Source: Euglena gracilis
Lineage: Eukaryota > Euglenida > Euglenophyceae > Euglenales
Reading direction: 5' to 3'
Assembly: GCA_039621445.1 (NCBI GenBank)
Contig: CP154956.1
Coordinates: forward strand, 37,722,553-37,786,552
Length of the DNA stretch: 64,000 nt
Part shown: piece after piece, positions 52,207-62,881 of the stretch
How the letters are laid out: the number at the start of each line of letters is the position of its first letter
Numbering within the stretch: the first letter of the stretch is position 1
Made by a program: the position numbers and the translations under genes
The notes under the pieces: generated by a model
Databases searched by the model: none
What the model saw: only the letters and a program-made list of their open reading frames with translations
Told to the model about the DNA's origin: nothing

Positions 52207-54126
52207 TTGGAACACATTGCAAACATTGCACAGGATCCAACAATTGACAGCCACTTAGTGGTTTGGGAAACAAAGCGACCACACAAATGTGATGGTCGTG
52301 TCGTCGATTGCAGCAAAATGGTTTCTTTTGTCCTTGCATGTAACTCAAATGCTCAAATTCTAGGTGGAGAGGTTGGGGTGCTTGCTCTGGCAAATTACGT
52401 TGTGGGATATTGCACAAAGAACCCAGTAAAACTGGGTGGCGTTTTATCTGTTCTGCGTCATGTCATGGATGAAGTTGAGGAACGGCTGGGACATAAAATA
52501 CAAGACAAGGAAGATTATGCCGCACTTTTGAAACGCGTTGTTAATGCCATGGATCGAAAAATTGAGGTGGGAGCCCAAATGGCAGCAACAGCAGTACTAG
52601 GCTTTCCATCATGGCACGCTTCCCACAAATTTGTCATTGTAAATCCTTGGCATTATATCGCCAATTTGCCTGCACTTTTTCCAAATGTGGAACAACTCGG
52701 TGACAAAAAACCGAATGAAGACGCAATCTGCGTGACTGGGGCTACAAACATTGGAGGAGAGGGGGATGAGCTATGCAATATTGATGCAGCAGCCCAAATT
52801 CATGATGAGAACAATGACAATGACATTGCCGATGAAATGGACAATGATGATGACGATGATGAGGATGATAGCGGACATGAGGAATCTCAGAACGAATATG
52901 GTGAGAACACCAATAAAGATGGAGATGGGGAGGACAGGAGAATGCCTGATGCAACTGCCATTTTAATGGATTCTCGTGGGATGAACAATTTGGATGACCC
53001 TTTTGTGGAAGAGGGGGGTACAACGGAACTGGTTTCCCTTTTGCATGAAGGAAAGTCAATCATTGTGGGCTTCCCTGCGGCATACAATTATGCTTTACGT
53101 GGTGGTGAATTAGAAAACATCAGTGCCCTAGAGTACGCTGCCCATTTTACATTACAAAGTGATGCCAATGCTGCCAGCACCGATGGTGAACCACCCGAAG
53201 GGTGTCCAAAAGTAACCACTTTTAATATGCATGACAGGCATCTATTGGCTGGAACATGGGTACAAAAAATGGGAAATCAATTTCGGTGTCCAGTGTTGTC
53301 GGGGAAAAAGTTGCCAAAATGGCCTGGGGTGGATGGACAACCACGAATCCAAAAAATCTGGGCACAATTTGTCATGACCCTGATAGTTCCGTGGAGTATT
53401 GATAATCCACCGAAAATTTCATGGGCTAATTTCTGTAAGTGGGAACAGTGTGCAGGGGAAGAAGATGCACCATATTTAGATCGTGCACGGTTTGCTTATG
53501 TTCAGAGGTTGAAAAGTCTAACCACCGTTTCACAAAAATCTTCGATTCTTTCTGCCATAATCAGAAACAGAAACCAAAAGAAGTGGGGCACTGCGCACCC
53601 ACTGGACATAAATTTCGATGCTTTGGCAGAAAGAAGTGCAATGCAAGAAATGAGGCATTCTGCAAAGGTTCAGCATTTTCACGACACCCTGCACAACCTT
53701 CATGAGGCCATGCAGAAGTTCAGCAACGAGGGTTTCAAGGAAAGCGACCATGACGAGCCACGACTGGTTAGTAACCTATTGAGAATCTTCGCACAGAGCT
53801 GGGAGGAACACCACAGACAGCCAATGCTATCTCCAACAACTAGCAAGTGCTTCGCATTGCACATTAACAATGCAAACCCATTCGATGCTAAGGTTCCTTT
53901 ATCAGATACTTTGAATAAGACGTACCTCGCATTGAAAAGCGATGATTTTCCGCACGCAGAAGTTGGTTCCCGCGTGGGAACAAACCCAGCCACAGTACGC
54001 CTATGTGCTCAAAGCAGTGTGCTTTTAACGGAGGAACAAGAAAGTGTCATAAAAATGATTACAGATTACGTACACATTGTTTGCGTTGCAGATCCATCAT
54101 GCAACAACAACGCTCACGTGTCGTAG
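52207..54126 (+). CDS. Helitron Rep Y2 region and linker to helicase
   Basis: 639 codons. It begins with the Rep end: NSNAQILGGEVGVLALANYVV and the two-tyrosine motif YVVGYCTKNP, with Tyr-x3-Tyr-x2-Lys spacing; these tyrosines cut and join the DNA strand. It continues through a region with an Asp/Glu block (DNDDDDDEDDSGHEESQNE, about codons 214-232) to LTEEQESVIKMITDYVHIVC, the usual entry to the helicase. The frame ends at 54126 just at the helicase Walker A, which is in another frame. Confidence 0.75.
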   Translation: MEHIANIAQDPTIDSHLVVWETKRPHKCDGRVVDCSKMVSFVLACNSNAQILGGEVGVLALANYVVGYCTKNPVKLGGVLSVLRHVMDEVEERLGHKIQDKEDYAALLKRVVNAMDRKIEVGAQMAATAVLGFPSWHASHKFVIVNPWHYIANLPALFPNVEQLGDKKPNEDAICVTGATNIGGEGDELCNIDAAAQIHDENNDNDIADEMDNDDDDDEDDSGHEESQNEYGENTNKDGDGEDRRMPDATAILMDSRGMNNLDDPFVEEGGTTELVSLLHEGKSIIVGFPAAYNYALRGGELENISALEYAAHFTLQSDANAASTDGEPPEGCPKVTTFNMHDRHLLAGTWVQKMGNQFRCPVLSGKKLPKWPGVDGQPRIQKIWAQFVMTLIVPWSIDNPPKISWANFCKWEQCAGEEDAPYLDRARFAYVQRLKSLTTVSQKSSILSAIIRNRNQKKWGTAHPLDINFDALAERSAMQEMRHSAKVQHFHDTLHNLHEAMQKFSNEGFKESDHDEPRLVSNLLRIFAQSWEEHHRQPMLSPTTSKCFALHINNANPFDAKVPLSDTLNKTYLALKSDDFPHAEVGSRVGTNPATVRLCAQSSVLLTEEQESVIKMITDYVHIVCVADPSCNNNAHVS

Positions 54127-54790
54127 TACATGCTGGACCTGGAACAGGCAAAAAGCACACAATGGCAGGGAATTGCAATAACCGGCTGTCCACGGCATTT
54201 GGTTCAAATGTTTGCGCTTCATGGCCCCTTCGGGGGTGGTTGCTGCATGCAATTTGCATCGAGGGGGTCAACGTGCCACCATGCAGTGGGGTTGAGTGTG
54301 TATGGAGAGGAAGGTATGAATGACACACAGCTAGTGATGGAGAAGGGAAAAATTATACCGTTTGAGATCCCAGTTTCACAGGTTGCAAAGTGCTTCTCAT
54401 TGATTATGAAATGTCCATGTTGACCTGCAAAATGTTGCGGGACATTGACAAGCGCATGCAAAAGTTGTTGAGAGGCGACAACAACACTGAACCATTCGGG
54501 GGGAATGTGTGTGGTTCTAATGGGTGATTTTGTTCAATCTCCCCCAGTTGGTGGGGGAGATCTAGTACATCAAACCGAGAGACACAATTTGCAGGAATGT
54601 TGGATGCATTAGAAGGCTATAGTTTTCAATCCTTCAAAGTCCTCAGCCTCAATATTACCCTGAAGTCTATCGAGCACTATAGGGCACAAGATCCTGAGAT
54701 ATGGCACATGGCTGGGCAGAGATGGCAGCTTAACCGGAATTTTTCTCTACAGGACTCCCAGGCGCGAGACACATTTTTGGCAATCCGTTG
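54003..54790 (+). pseudogene. Helitron helicase motifs I-III, frameshifted
   Basis: Walker A is readable as VHAGPGTGKKHTMAG (54142-54186 region), with Lys where Ser/Thr is expected. A Walker B-like stretch is degraded near 54395-54420 (IDYEMSMLT in place of the usual DExSM). Motif III is readable as MGDFVQSPPVGG near 54519. Each lies in a different frame, so this copy cannot make an active helicase. Confidence 0.65.
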
Positions 54791-55174
54791 AAAATGATAA
54801 CAGCCTCTGATTTTTCAAGGGACAGGTCGTGGTCAAATGCCCTTATTGTCTCCACAGACCGAAAATGTGTACACATGGTGAATGAAGTCATGGTTCGGTT
54901 ATGTGCTGAAAGCATGAGAAGACCGATAATAAAATGGAAGTTACCATTGAAAAACGACTTTGCCGCCTGCATTGGTGAAGATTTTCAAAATGTCATGTAC
55001 GCCAAAGTGAAGGATTTATGGGCATATGTCGTGGAAGGTTGTCCTATCACTTTGACATACAACATACGGCCAGAACGAGGGTTGTCAAATGGAACAAGGG
55101 CTACAATCCATTCCCTCGTGCTGAATGAACGTGAGCTCCAAGAGACGTTGGAAAGCATTTCGGGGGGGCATTGA
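54788..55174 (+). CDS. Helitron helicase middle part
   Basis: 128 codons. VEGCPITLTYNIRPERGLSN followed by GTRATI is the Pif1/RecD-type motif in which the loop binds DNA (usually G-x-P-V-ML...N...GL-x-NGT). It ends 18 bp before the next ORF in another frame. Confidence 0.7.
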   Translation: MKMITASDFSRDRSWSNALIVSTDRKCVHMVNEVMVRLCAESMRRPIIKWKLPLKNDFAACIGEDFQNVMYAKVKDLWAYVVEGCPITLTYNIRPERGLSNGTRATIHSLVLNERELQETLESISGGH

Positions 55175-55192
55175 AGGGGGGAAATTATAACG

Positions 55193-56560
55193 TTGGAATA
55201 CCCCCCTTATGCTGTAAATGTAGTGGTTTCAGGTGAAGTGACAGACGATGCTGCTCTCGGTGTCACAGAGGAGGGTGGAAGAATCATTCCGTTGTTTTCT
55301 ATGCCACGGGAGGTTAACGTTGCACGGTACATGCATCTATCGTCCAAAAAAAGGGGTTTTGTAACTGTCATGGCCCATCCTTTTAATTTGTTGTTTGCAA
55401 CAACTTTTCATGGTGTCCAATGTCGGACTTTGGACAAAATTATTTTATGTGTTGACCATCCGATAACTCCCACTCTATCATACAATGCGTTTTATGTTGG
55501 TATCAGTCGGGTCAGAAATACGCAGGACATACGCCTCATTCAACTCAGGAGTAATGATGACCTTTGCACCATTGTGCGAAGATTGCGCTCTTTACTCCCT
55601 CGTGCGCAGCTGGTGAATTATATGTGCCAACACAAGTCCATGCCAATGACTTTCAAGCATTTGCAAAACTTGTATTTGCAAGTGGGGATATTGTACGAGG
55701 GGAAGGGAGCAGACAAAGTAATGAAACCTGGGGCAGAAAATTTTTTAAAATTCCAGTGTAGGAAAGGATGTGGACAAAGGTACCCTTCAAACACGGCACG
55801 GAACGATCACGAAAAAAATTGTGCAACAAAAACACGGCATTCCGCATTATATGCGTGCCGCATGGGATGTGGGCGCACATGGAAGAAGGATGCACATCGG
55901 AAATTGCATGAACCACATTGCAGAAGTTCAAACAGTCCCGCCAATGCAGATGCGCGAGTGACGGAACCCGATCACGTTGACGCGAGCACTGTCGTGCAAC
56001 TAAATGTTCAAAACACACCACGGGACCAACATACCAGGGAACAAACAAATGCTTCCATCAATTGTTCCCAGTTGGTGACTGAATCAGATTGCATTCCAAA
56101 GGCGGCTGTGAAAATTTGGAAGGCAAAAGGTGATGGCTCTTGTTTTTTTTACTGTGTGCTGGGTTCAAATGAGCCCAGGGATGCAATACAATTACGCCAG
56201 AGACTCGCTAGTTACATTGCGGTCCAATGGAATTCCACAGTGCCAGGATTTGACATTCCTGTTGGGGATGTTCTGATGGGGATTGGTCACCAGCGTGAGC
56301 AGTATCTCACGTCCCTCTTAAGCCACAACCATTGGGCTGAAGAACCCAAGATAGTCTTGATATGTCACATGCTCGGCATCAGGATAAACGTATTTTTAGA
56401 GGCAGGTGAACACTGGCGACGATGCACACAATATGGGACTGTAGGGCCAATCCTTTCGGTGATTTATCAACGAAATCCGCCACATTACGATGTCCTTAGA
56501 CATCGTGCTCCGGAAGAACATCTTAGTCCGCAAAGCAAGAGGAGAAGAACAACCGTGTGA
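55193..56560 (+). CDS. Helitron helicase C-terminus, Cys-rich region and OTU protease domain
   Basis: 455 codons. The start carries the last helicase motifs: FATTFHGVQCRTLDKIIL and FYVGISRVRNTQDIRLI (motif VI Arg). Two Cys/His repeats follow: CRKGCGQRYPSNTARNDHEK and CRMGCGRTWKKDAHRKLHEP. The C-terminal 150 residues form an OTU-type cysteine protease: KGDGSCFFYCVLGSNE with Asp and the catalytic Cys, PKIVLICHMLGIRINVF, and PPHYDVLRH with the catalytic His. All three key positions are present. OTU enzymes cleave ubiquitin chains. Its role in Helitrons is unknown. Confidence 0.83.
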   Translation: MEYPPYAVNVVVSGEVTDDAALGVTEEGGRIIPLFSMPREVNVARYMHLSSKKRGFVTVMAHPFNLLFATTFHGVQCRTLDKIILCVDHPITPTLSYNAFYVGISRVRNTQDIRLIQLRSNDDLCTIVRRLRSLLPRAQLVNYMCQHKSMPMTFKHLQNLYLQVGILYEGKGADKVMKPGAENFLKFQCRKGCGQRYPSNTARNDHEKNCATKTRHSALYACRMGCGRTWKKDAHRKLHEPHCRSSNSPANADARVTEPDHVDASTVVQLNVQNTPRDQHTREQTNASINCSQLVTESDCIPKAAVKIWKAKGDGSCFFYCVLGSNEPRDAIQLRQRLASYIAVQWNSTVPGFDIPVGDVLMGIGHQREQYLTSLLSHNHWAEEPKIVLICHMLGIRINVFLEAGEHWRRCTQYGTVGPILSVIYQRNPPHYDVLRHRAPEEHLSPQSKRRRTTV

Positions 56561-56669
56561 CACAAGTGAGGTCACTATTCAGAGTGCAGATGTGCCACAG
56601 AATGACCTCATCAAGAGAGTGAAGGGGGTGCACCATTTTCATTCCCCGCCGGTACCCAATATGAGTGCA

Positions 56670-59600
56670 CAATGTGCATCAGGTGAGTACACAGGCTGCA
56701 CGAGGAGAAAGGAAATGGCATTCCAAAGTCAGAATTCCAATGCCTACACACGAGTGCACAATGTGCACCAAACCAGTGCAAGAGCTGCACCATGAAAATG
56801 CAAATGGCTGTTATGCTTTCCGTTACATGGCTATTGTTTCATTGCCCACACACGAGTGCACAACGTGCACATGGCCGTGCTGGCGCAACGCCAACGAGTG
56901 AGAACAGGGCCCGCACCGTTTTCAAACCCCCCGGTACCCATTTGATTAAGGCCGTGCAGGGGCATCGCCCCCCACCAGCCATCGAGTGAGTACAGGGCCC
57001 GCACCGTCCCCCCCCCCCCGGTACGCATTTGATCAAGGCCGTGCCAACCCATGAGTGCACGATGTGCACCACGCGAGTGCAGGCGCTGCACCAGAAGAAA
57101 GGAAATGTCATACCCGTGGCCAGATTTCCAATGCCCACCCATGAGTGCACGATGTGCACCCGGCGAGTGCAACCCGTGGCCAGGATTCCAATGCCTACCC
57201 ATGAGTGCACGATGTGCACCAGGCGAGTGCACGATGTGCACCATGAAAATGTAAATTGTTCTTTTATTTCCCACTGTGTGGCCATCATTTCGTTTCCCAC
57301 ACGTGAGTGCACGATGTACACCAGGCGAGTGCTGGAGCTGCACCAGGAGAAAGGAAATGTCATGCCCGTGGCCAGATTTCCAGTGCCGACGCATGAGTGC
57401 ACGATGTGCACCAAGCGAGTGCAGGAGCTGCACCAGGAGACCAGGAGAAAGGAATTGGTTGTTTTTTTGTTTCCCACTATGAAGCCACCGTTTCATTACC
57501 CCAACACAGGCGAGTGCAGGCGCTGCACCAGAAGAAAGGAAATGTCATGCCCATGGCCAGATTTCCAGTGCCCACCCATGAGAGCACGATGCACCAGGCG
57601 AGTGCAGGAGCTGCACCGTGGCCAGAATTCCAATGCCTACCCATGAGTGCACCAAGTGCACCAGGCGAGTGCAGGAGGTGCACCAGGAGAGAGGAAATGT
57701 CATGCCCGTGGCCAGATTTCCAATGCCTGCCTATGAGTACACGATGTGCACCCGGCGAGTGCAGCCCTTGGCCAGAATTCCAATGCCTACCCATGAGTGC
57801 ACGACGTGCACCAGGCGAGTGCACGATATGCACCATGAAAATGCAAATGGTTCTTTTATTTCCCACTGTGTGGCCATCATTTCGTTTCCCACACGTGAGT
57901 GCACGATGTGCACCAGGCGAGTGCAGGCGCTGCACCAGGAGAAAGGAAATGTCATGCCCGTGGCCAGATTTCCAATGCCTACCCATGAGTGCACGATGTG
58001 CACCAGGCGAGTGCAGGAGCTGCACCAGAAAAAAGGAAATGTCATGCTCATGGCCAGATTTCCAGAGCCCACCCATGAGTGCACGATGTGCACCAAGCGA
58101 GTGCAGGAGCTGCACCGTGGCCAGAATTCCAATGCCTACCCATGAGTGCACGATGTGCACCAGGCGAGTGCAGGAGCTGCACCAGAAAAAAGGAAGTGTC
58201 ATGCCCATGGTCGGATTTCCAGTGCCCACCCATGAGTGCACGATGTGCACCAAGCGAGTGCAGGAGCTGCACCGTGGCCAGAATTCCAAGGCCTACCCAT
58301 GAGTGCACCAAGTGCAGCAGGCGAGTGCAGGAGGTGCACCAGGAGAAAGGAAATGTCGTGCCCGTGGCCAGATTTCCAGTGCCCACCCATGAGTGCACGA
58401 TGTGCACCAGGCGAGTGCACGATGTGCGCCATGAAAAAGCAAATGGTTCTTTTACTTCCCACTGTGTGGCCATCATTTCGTTTCCCACACGTGAGTGCAC
58501 GATGTGCACCAGGCGAGTGCAGGCGCTGCACCAAGAGAAAGGAAATGTCATGCCTGTGCCCAGATTTCCAAAGCCTACCCATGAGTGCACGATGTGCACC
58601 AGGCGAGTGCAGGAGCTGCACCAGAAAAAAGGAAATGTCATGCCCATGGTCAGATTTCCAGTGCCCACCCATGAGTGCACGATGTGCACCAAGCGAGTGC
58701 AGGAGCTGCACCGTGGCCAGAATTCCAATGCCTACCCATGAGTGCACCAGTGCACCAGGCGAGTGCAGGAGGTGCACCAGGAGAAAGGAAATGTCATGCC
58801 CGTGGCCAGATTTCTAATGCCTGCCTATGAGTACACGATGTGCACCCGGCGAGTGCAGCCCGTGGCCAGAGTTCCAATGCCTACCCATGAGTGCACGATG
58901 TGCACCAGGCGAGTGCACGATGTGCACCATGAAAATGCAAATGGTTCTTTTATTTCCCACTGTGTGGCCATCATTTCGTTTCCCACACGAAACTGCACGA
59001 TGTGCACCAGGCGAGTGCAGGCGCTGCACCAGGAGAAAGGAAATGTCATGCCCGTGGCCAGATTTCCGATGCCAACCCATGAGTGCACGATGTGCACCAC
59101 GCGAGTGCAGGAGCTGCACCAGAAGAAAGGAAATGTCATGCCCATGGCCAAATTTCCAGTGCCCACCCGTGAGTGCACGATGTGCACCAGGCGAGTGCAG
59201 GAGCTGCACCGTGGCCAGAATTCGAATGCCCATGAGTGAACCAAGTGCACCAGGCGAGTGCAGGACGTGCACCAGGAGAAAGGAAATGTCATGCTCGTGG
59301 CCAGATTTCCAATGCCTGCCTATGAGTACACAATGTGCACCCAGCGAGTGCAGCTCGTGGCCAGAATTCTAATGCCTACCCATGAGTGCACGATGTGCAC
59401 CAGGCGAGTGCACGATGTGCACCATGAAAATGCAAATGGTTCTTTTATTTCCCACTGTGTGGCCATCATTTCGTTTCCCACACGTGAGTGCACGATGTAC
59501 ACCAGGCGTGCCCGTGGCCAGATTTACAGTGCCCACCCATGAATGCACGATGTGCACCAGGCGAGTGCAGGAGCTGCACCGTGGCCAGATTTCCAATGCC

Positions 59601-60800
59601 TACCCGTGAGTACACGATGTGTACCCGGAGAGTGCAGCCCGTGGCCAGGATTCCAATGCCTACCCATGAGTGCACGATGTGCACCAGGCGAGTGCACGAT
59701 GTGCACCATGAAAATGTAAATGGTTCTTTTATTTCCCAATGTGTGGCCATCATTTCGTTTCCCACACGTGAGTGCACGATGTGCACCAAGCGAGTGCAGG
59801 AGCTGCACCAGGAGAAAGGAAATGTAATGCCCGTGGCCAGATTTCCAATGCCTACCCATGAGTGCACGATGTGCACAGGAGAGTGCAGGAGCTGCACCAG
59901 GAGACCAGGAGAAAGGAAATGGTTGTTTTTTTGTTTCCCACTATGAGGCCACCGTTTCATTACCCCAACACGAGTGCACGATGTGCACCAGGCGAGTGCT
60001 GGAGCTGCACCAGGAGAAAGCAAATGCCATGCCCGTGACCAGCTTTCCAATGCCTACCCATGAGTGCACGATGTGCACCCGGCGTGTGCAGCCCGTGGCC
60101 AGGATTCCAATGCCTACCCATGAGTGCACGATGTGCACCAGGCGAGTGCACGATGTGCACCATGAAAACGCAAATGGTTCTTTTATTTCCCACTGTGTGG
60201 CCATCATTTCGTTTCCCACACGTGAGTGCACGATGTGCACCAAGCGAGTGCAGGAGCTGCACCAAGAGAAAGGAAATGTCATGCCCGTGCCCAGAATCCC
60301 AATGCCTACCAATGAGTGCACGATGTGCACAAGGCGAGTGCAATACCTGCCCCGTGATAATGCAGATGGCCGTTCTATTTCCCACAATGTGACCATCGCT
60401 TCATTTCTCACACATGAGTGCACGATGTGCACCAGGCAAGTGCACAATGTGCACCATGAAAATGCAAATGGTTGTTCTATTTCCCACCATATGACCATCG
60501 CTTCATTTCTCACACATGAGTGCACGATGTGCACCAGTCGAGTGCACGATGTGCACCATGAAAATGCAAATGATGAGTGCACGATGTGCACCAGGCTAGT
60601 GCACAATGTGCACCATGAAAATGCAAATTGTTGTTCTATTTCCCACTATGTGACCATCGTTTCATTTCCCACACATGAGTGCACGATGTGCACGAGGCGA
60701 GCGCAGGAGCTGCAGCAGGAGAAAGGAAGTCGTATGCCCGTGCCTAGAATTCCGATGCTTATACGTAAGTGCACGATGTGCACTTGGCGAGTGCAAGCAT
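56670..60800. repeat. 4-kb minisatellite of small hairpins in the Helitron
   Basis: Tandem and higher-order repeats built from GAGTGCACGATGTGCACC, AGGCGAGTGCAGGAGCTGCA and spacers such as AGGAGAAAGGAAATGTCATG and CCCGTGGCCAGATTTCCAAT. The elements GTGCACGATGTGCAC, GTGCAGGAGCTGCAC and GTGCAGGCGCTGCAC are each perfect 6-bp stems with 3-nt loops. Longer units include TTCTTTTATTTCCCACTGTG. Most units lack stops in two plus frames and two minus frames, giving many overlapping open frames of up to 344 codons. I treat these as by-products. Confidence 0.9.
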
Positions 60801-60899
60801 GCAACCAACGAGTACATGAGCTGCACAAAGGAACCACATTGCAGTACACGTTGACAATGGGCGAGACACACAAAGCAAACACATATCAGTAAGCAAAAC

Positions 60900-61740
60900 A
60901 GAACACATCTCAAAACTTCTGCCTCCAAGCACACATGCCGCACAACGATGACATTCCAACGTCCATCCGAAGTTAATTCGACAAGGCGTTACTTTAGGCT
61001 GCATCCCAAGAGCCAAAAGACAAATCAGCTTCCTGTGTTCATGTGTCAATGACAATGCTCCGAATGAGAATCTTGTCAATCAAAATGCTTCCTTCTGCAA
61101 TCCATTGGGCAATACGAAAAGAAATGGACACTCCGGAAGTGTAAATACCTCTAACTCTAACCATCATTAACCATCCACTTTTCGTAATGGCAAACGTCGC
61201 CGGTCCCCATGCCGACCGGAAAAGCCACATTCCCTTTCAAAAAAACTCCTCTCCCCAAGCCCCTCTCCCCTGACCACTCTCCTAACTCGCTAACAAACAC
61301 CAACACACCTAACACTAACTAACCCTAACAACCTATAACATTGACTAAACCCTCAATTAGCAACCCAGGGCGAAACCCTAAATTCTAACCCCTTGCCCAC
61401 GGCAAGATAGCAAGGTAGGTAACCGCCCGCAACCGTGCGGGTCCCCGGTACCCATAGCCGGGGATACCCAAGCCGATGACATCCCATCATCGGCACCCCA
61501 CTTCAGGGGCAACGACGATGGGAGCGGTGCGAAATCGGGGTAACCACGCCTGGGCCGCATCAACTGTTCGGAGGCGTCCCGAATAATAATGACTCCCTCT
61601 TTTTCCTTTTCTAAGACCAAAAAGTCACACATGTAATTATACTTGCATGTACATATACCATACCACATCACTCCAATGGTCTTCATTTCTCCACAAGGGC
61701 TCCCTGAATTCTTCAACAGATGATTTTAGCCCCATCACCA
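60900..61740. other. Helitron 3' flank with telomere-like degenerate run
   Basis: No plus-strand gene. At 61290-61400 is a run rich in CTAACCCTAACAACC and CAACCCAGGGCGAAACCCTA-type words. Short hairpins occur at 61425-61470 (CCGCCCGCAACCGTGCGGGT and CCCCGGTACCCATAGCCGGGG). A 63-codon minus frame at 61039-61230 is not recognised. Confidence 0.4.
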
Positions 61741-61850
61741 CCTGTGCTACCGGGCCGCCGGGCCGCCGGGCCGCCGGGCCGCTGGCAGGCCGGGCCGGGC
61801 CGGGCCGTAGTCGTCTCCCAAGGAGCTCAGCTCTACGTCACACCCTGGTC

Positions 61851-62877
61851 GCTGAGCTCTTATCTCTTTAGAGTAAGAGCGAAGCTTACCACCCCGGCCG
61901 GAGACCCCCCTGACCCCCCCGCCCCCCCCGCCCCCCCGCCCCCCCGCCCCCCCCGCCCTCCCCCCTGGGTAGGCAATGGCCCCCGAGGATTATCGATGTG
62001 ATTGGATTTCCGGGCACCCAAAGTTAATAGCCTACAGGTTAGGAGAGGATTTCTAGTTTCTAACGAGCCCTCATTTTGCCCCCAACTCCCCGCCAGTCCG
62101 GAGATATGGTCCGAGCAAAAAGGTTGTCTACCGTTTTTTTCCCAAAGAAATTTTGTTGGACCGGCAACAGGGGTCATTTTTGGGGTCAAAAAATGGAAAA
62201 ATTCAAAATATCTCGAAAACGCTGGGGAGTTGATAAAAAGTGAAGAGTACCTCATTCCACAACTTTGGGACGCCCTATCCACCCGTATTCGCAGTTTGGG
62301 CCAACTCCTCGCCTGGCCCGAGATATGGTCGTTTTTCGGTCCAAATGGCCGTTTTGTACACTTTTCCCACTGTCCGACTTAGCCGTTTTCGGGCCAAAAA
62401 GTCGAAAAATATCGAAAAAAATTTTTTTCGCCCAAAAGCATGTTTTTTGGCCTCCCGGACCCGGAAAAAGTGGTTTTGAGCTGAAAATGAGCGTTTTTTG
62501 ACCCGCCAGCGCCCCGTTTTGGTTGGACAACCCATTGACTTTGGGTCAAAACCGGGTCAAAAAAGTCGAAAAAAATCGAAAAAAAAAATTTTCGCCCAAA
62601 ACCATGTTTTATGGCCTCCCGGACCTGGAAAAAGTGTTTTTGAGCTGAAAATGAGAGTTTTTCGACCCGCCAGGGCCCCTTTTTGGTTGGAAAACCCATT
62701 GACTTTGGGTCAAAACCGGGTCAAAAAATTCGAAAAAAATCGAAAAATTTTTTTGGCCCAAAACGATGTTTTATGGTCTCCCGGACCCAGAAAACATGTT
62801 TTTGGGCCGAAAATGAGCGTTTTTCGCAGGCCGGGCCGGAGTGGTCCCCCAAAGAGCTCAGCTCTACGTCACACCCT
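61851..62877 (+). mobile_element. Element B: intact copy of the 1.03-kb satellite-bearing element
   Basis: Begins GCTGAGCTCTTATCTCTTTA, ends CTCTACGTCACACCCT, and has GGTC just outside both ends (61847-61850, 62878-62881). It holds a C-rich stretch, the ATTATCGATGTGA and GTTAATAGCCTA words shared with element A, one type 1 unit and three type 2 units. No open frame of a transposase, so non-autonomous. Confidence 0.78.
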
Positions 62878-62881
62878 GGTC

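Larger units (their letters stand above)
48363..61750 (+). mobile_element. Helitron-like element with OTU domain
   Basis: Holds, in order on the plus strand, C2H2 fingers, a Helitron N-terminal region, a HUH Rep motif, a Y2 motif, Pif1-type helicase motifs and an OTU protease domain. This set is known from Helitron-like (Helentron/Helitron2) elements. A 4-kb minisatellite lies downstream. Several frameshifts and stops show it is decayed. Its limits are set by comparison with element B, not by recognised Helitron termini. Confidence 0.8.
46678..61846 (+). mobile_element. Element A: satellite-bearing element split by a Helitron
   Basis: The left end GCTGAGCTCTTATCTCTTTA and right end GAGCTCAGCTCTACGTCACA/CCCT match element B. 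GGTC stands directly outside both ends. Internal sequence matches B from both ends up to about 48362 and from about 61785, with foreign DNA (the Helitron-like element) between. The left end can fold as GCTCTTA...TAAGAGC. Confidence 0.75.

Noticed and set aside
57397-58302. Long open frames on both strands in the 4-kb minisatellite (up to 344 codons)
   Set aside because: They result from a repeat unit lacking stops in several frames. Frames overlap on both strands and no domain or start context supports them.
61039-61230. 63-codon minus-strand frame with a protein-like composition
   Set aside because: Short, unrecognised, no splice or start evidence, and within decayed Helitron flank.
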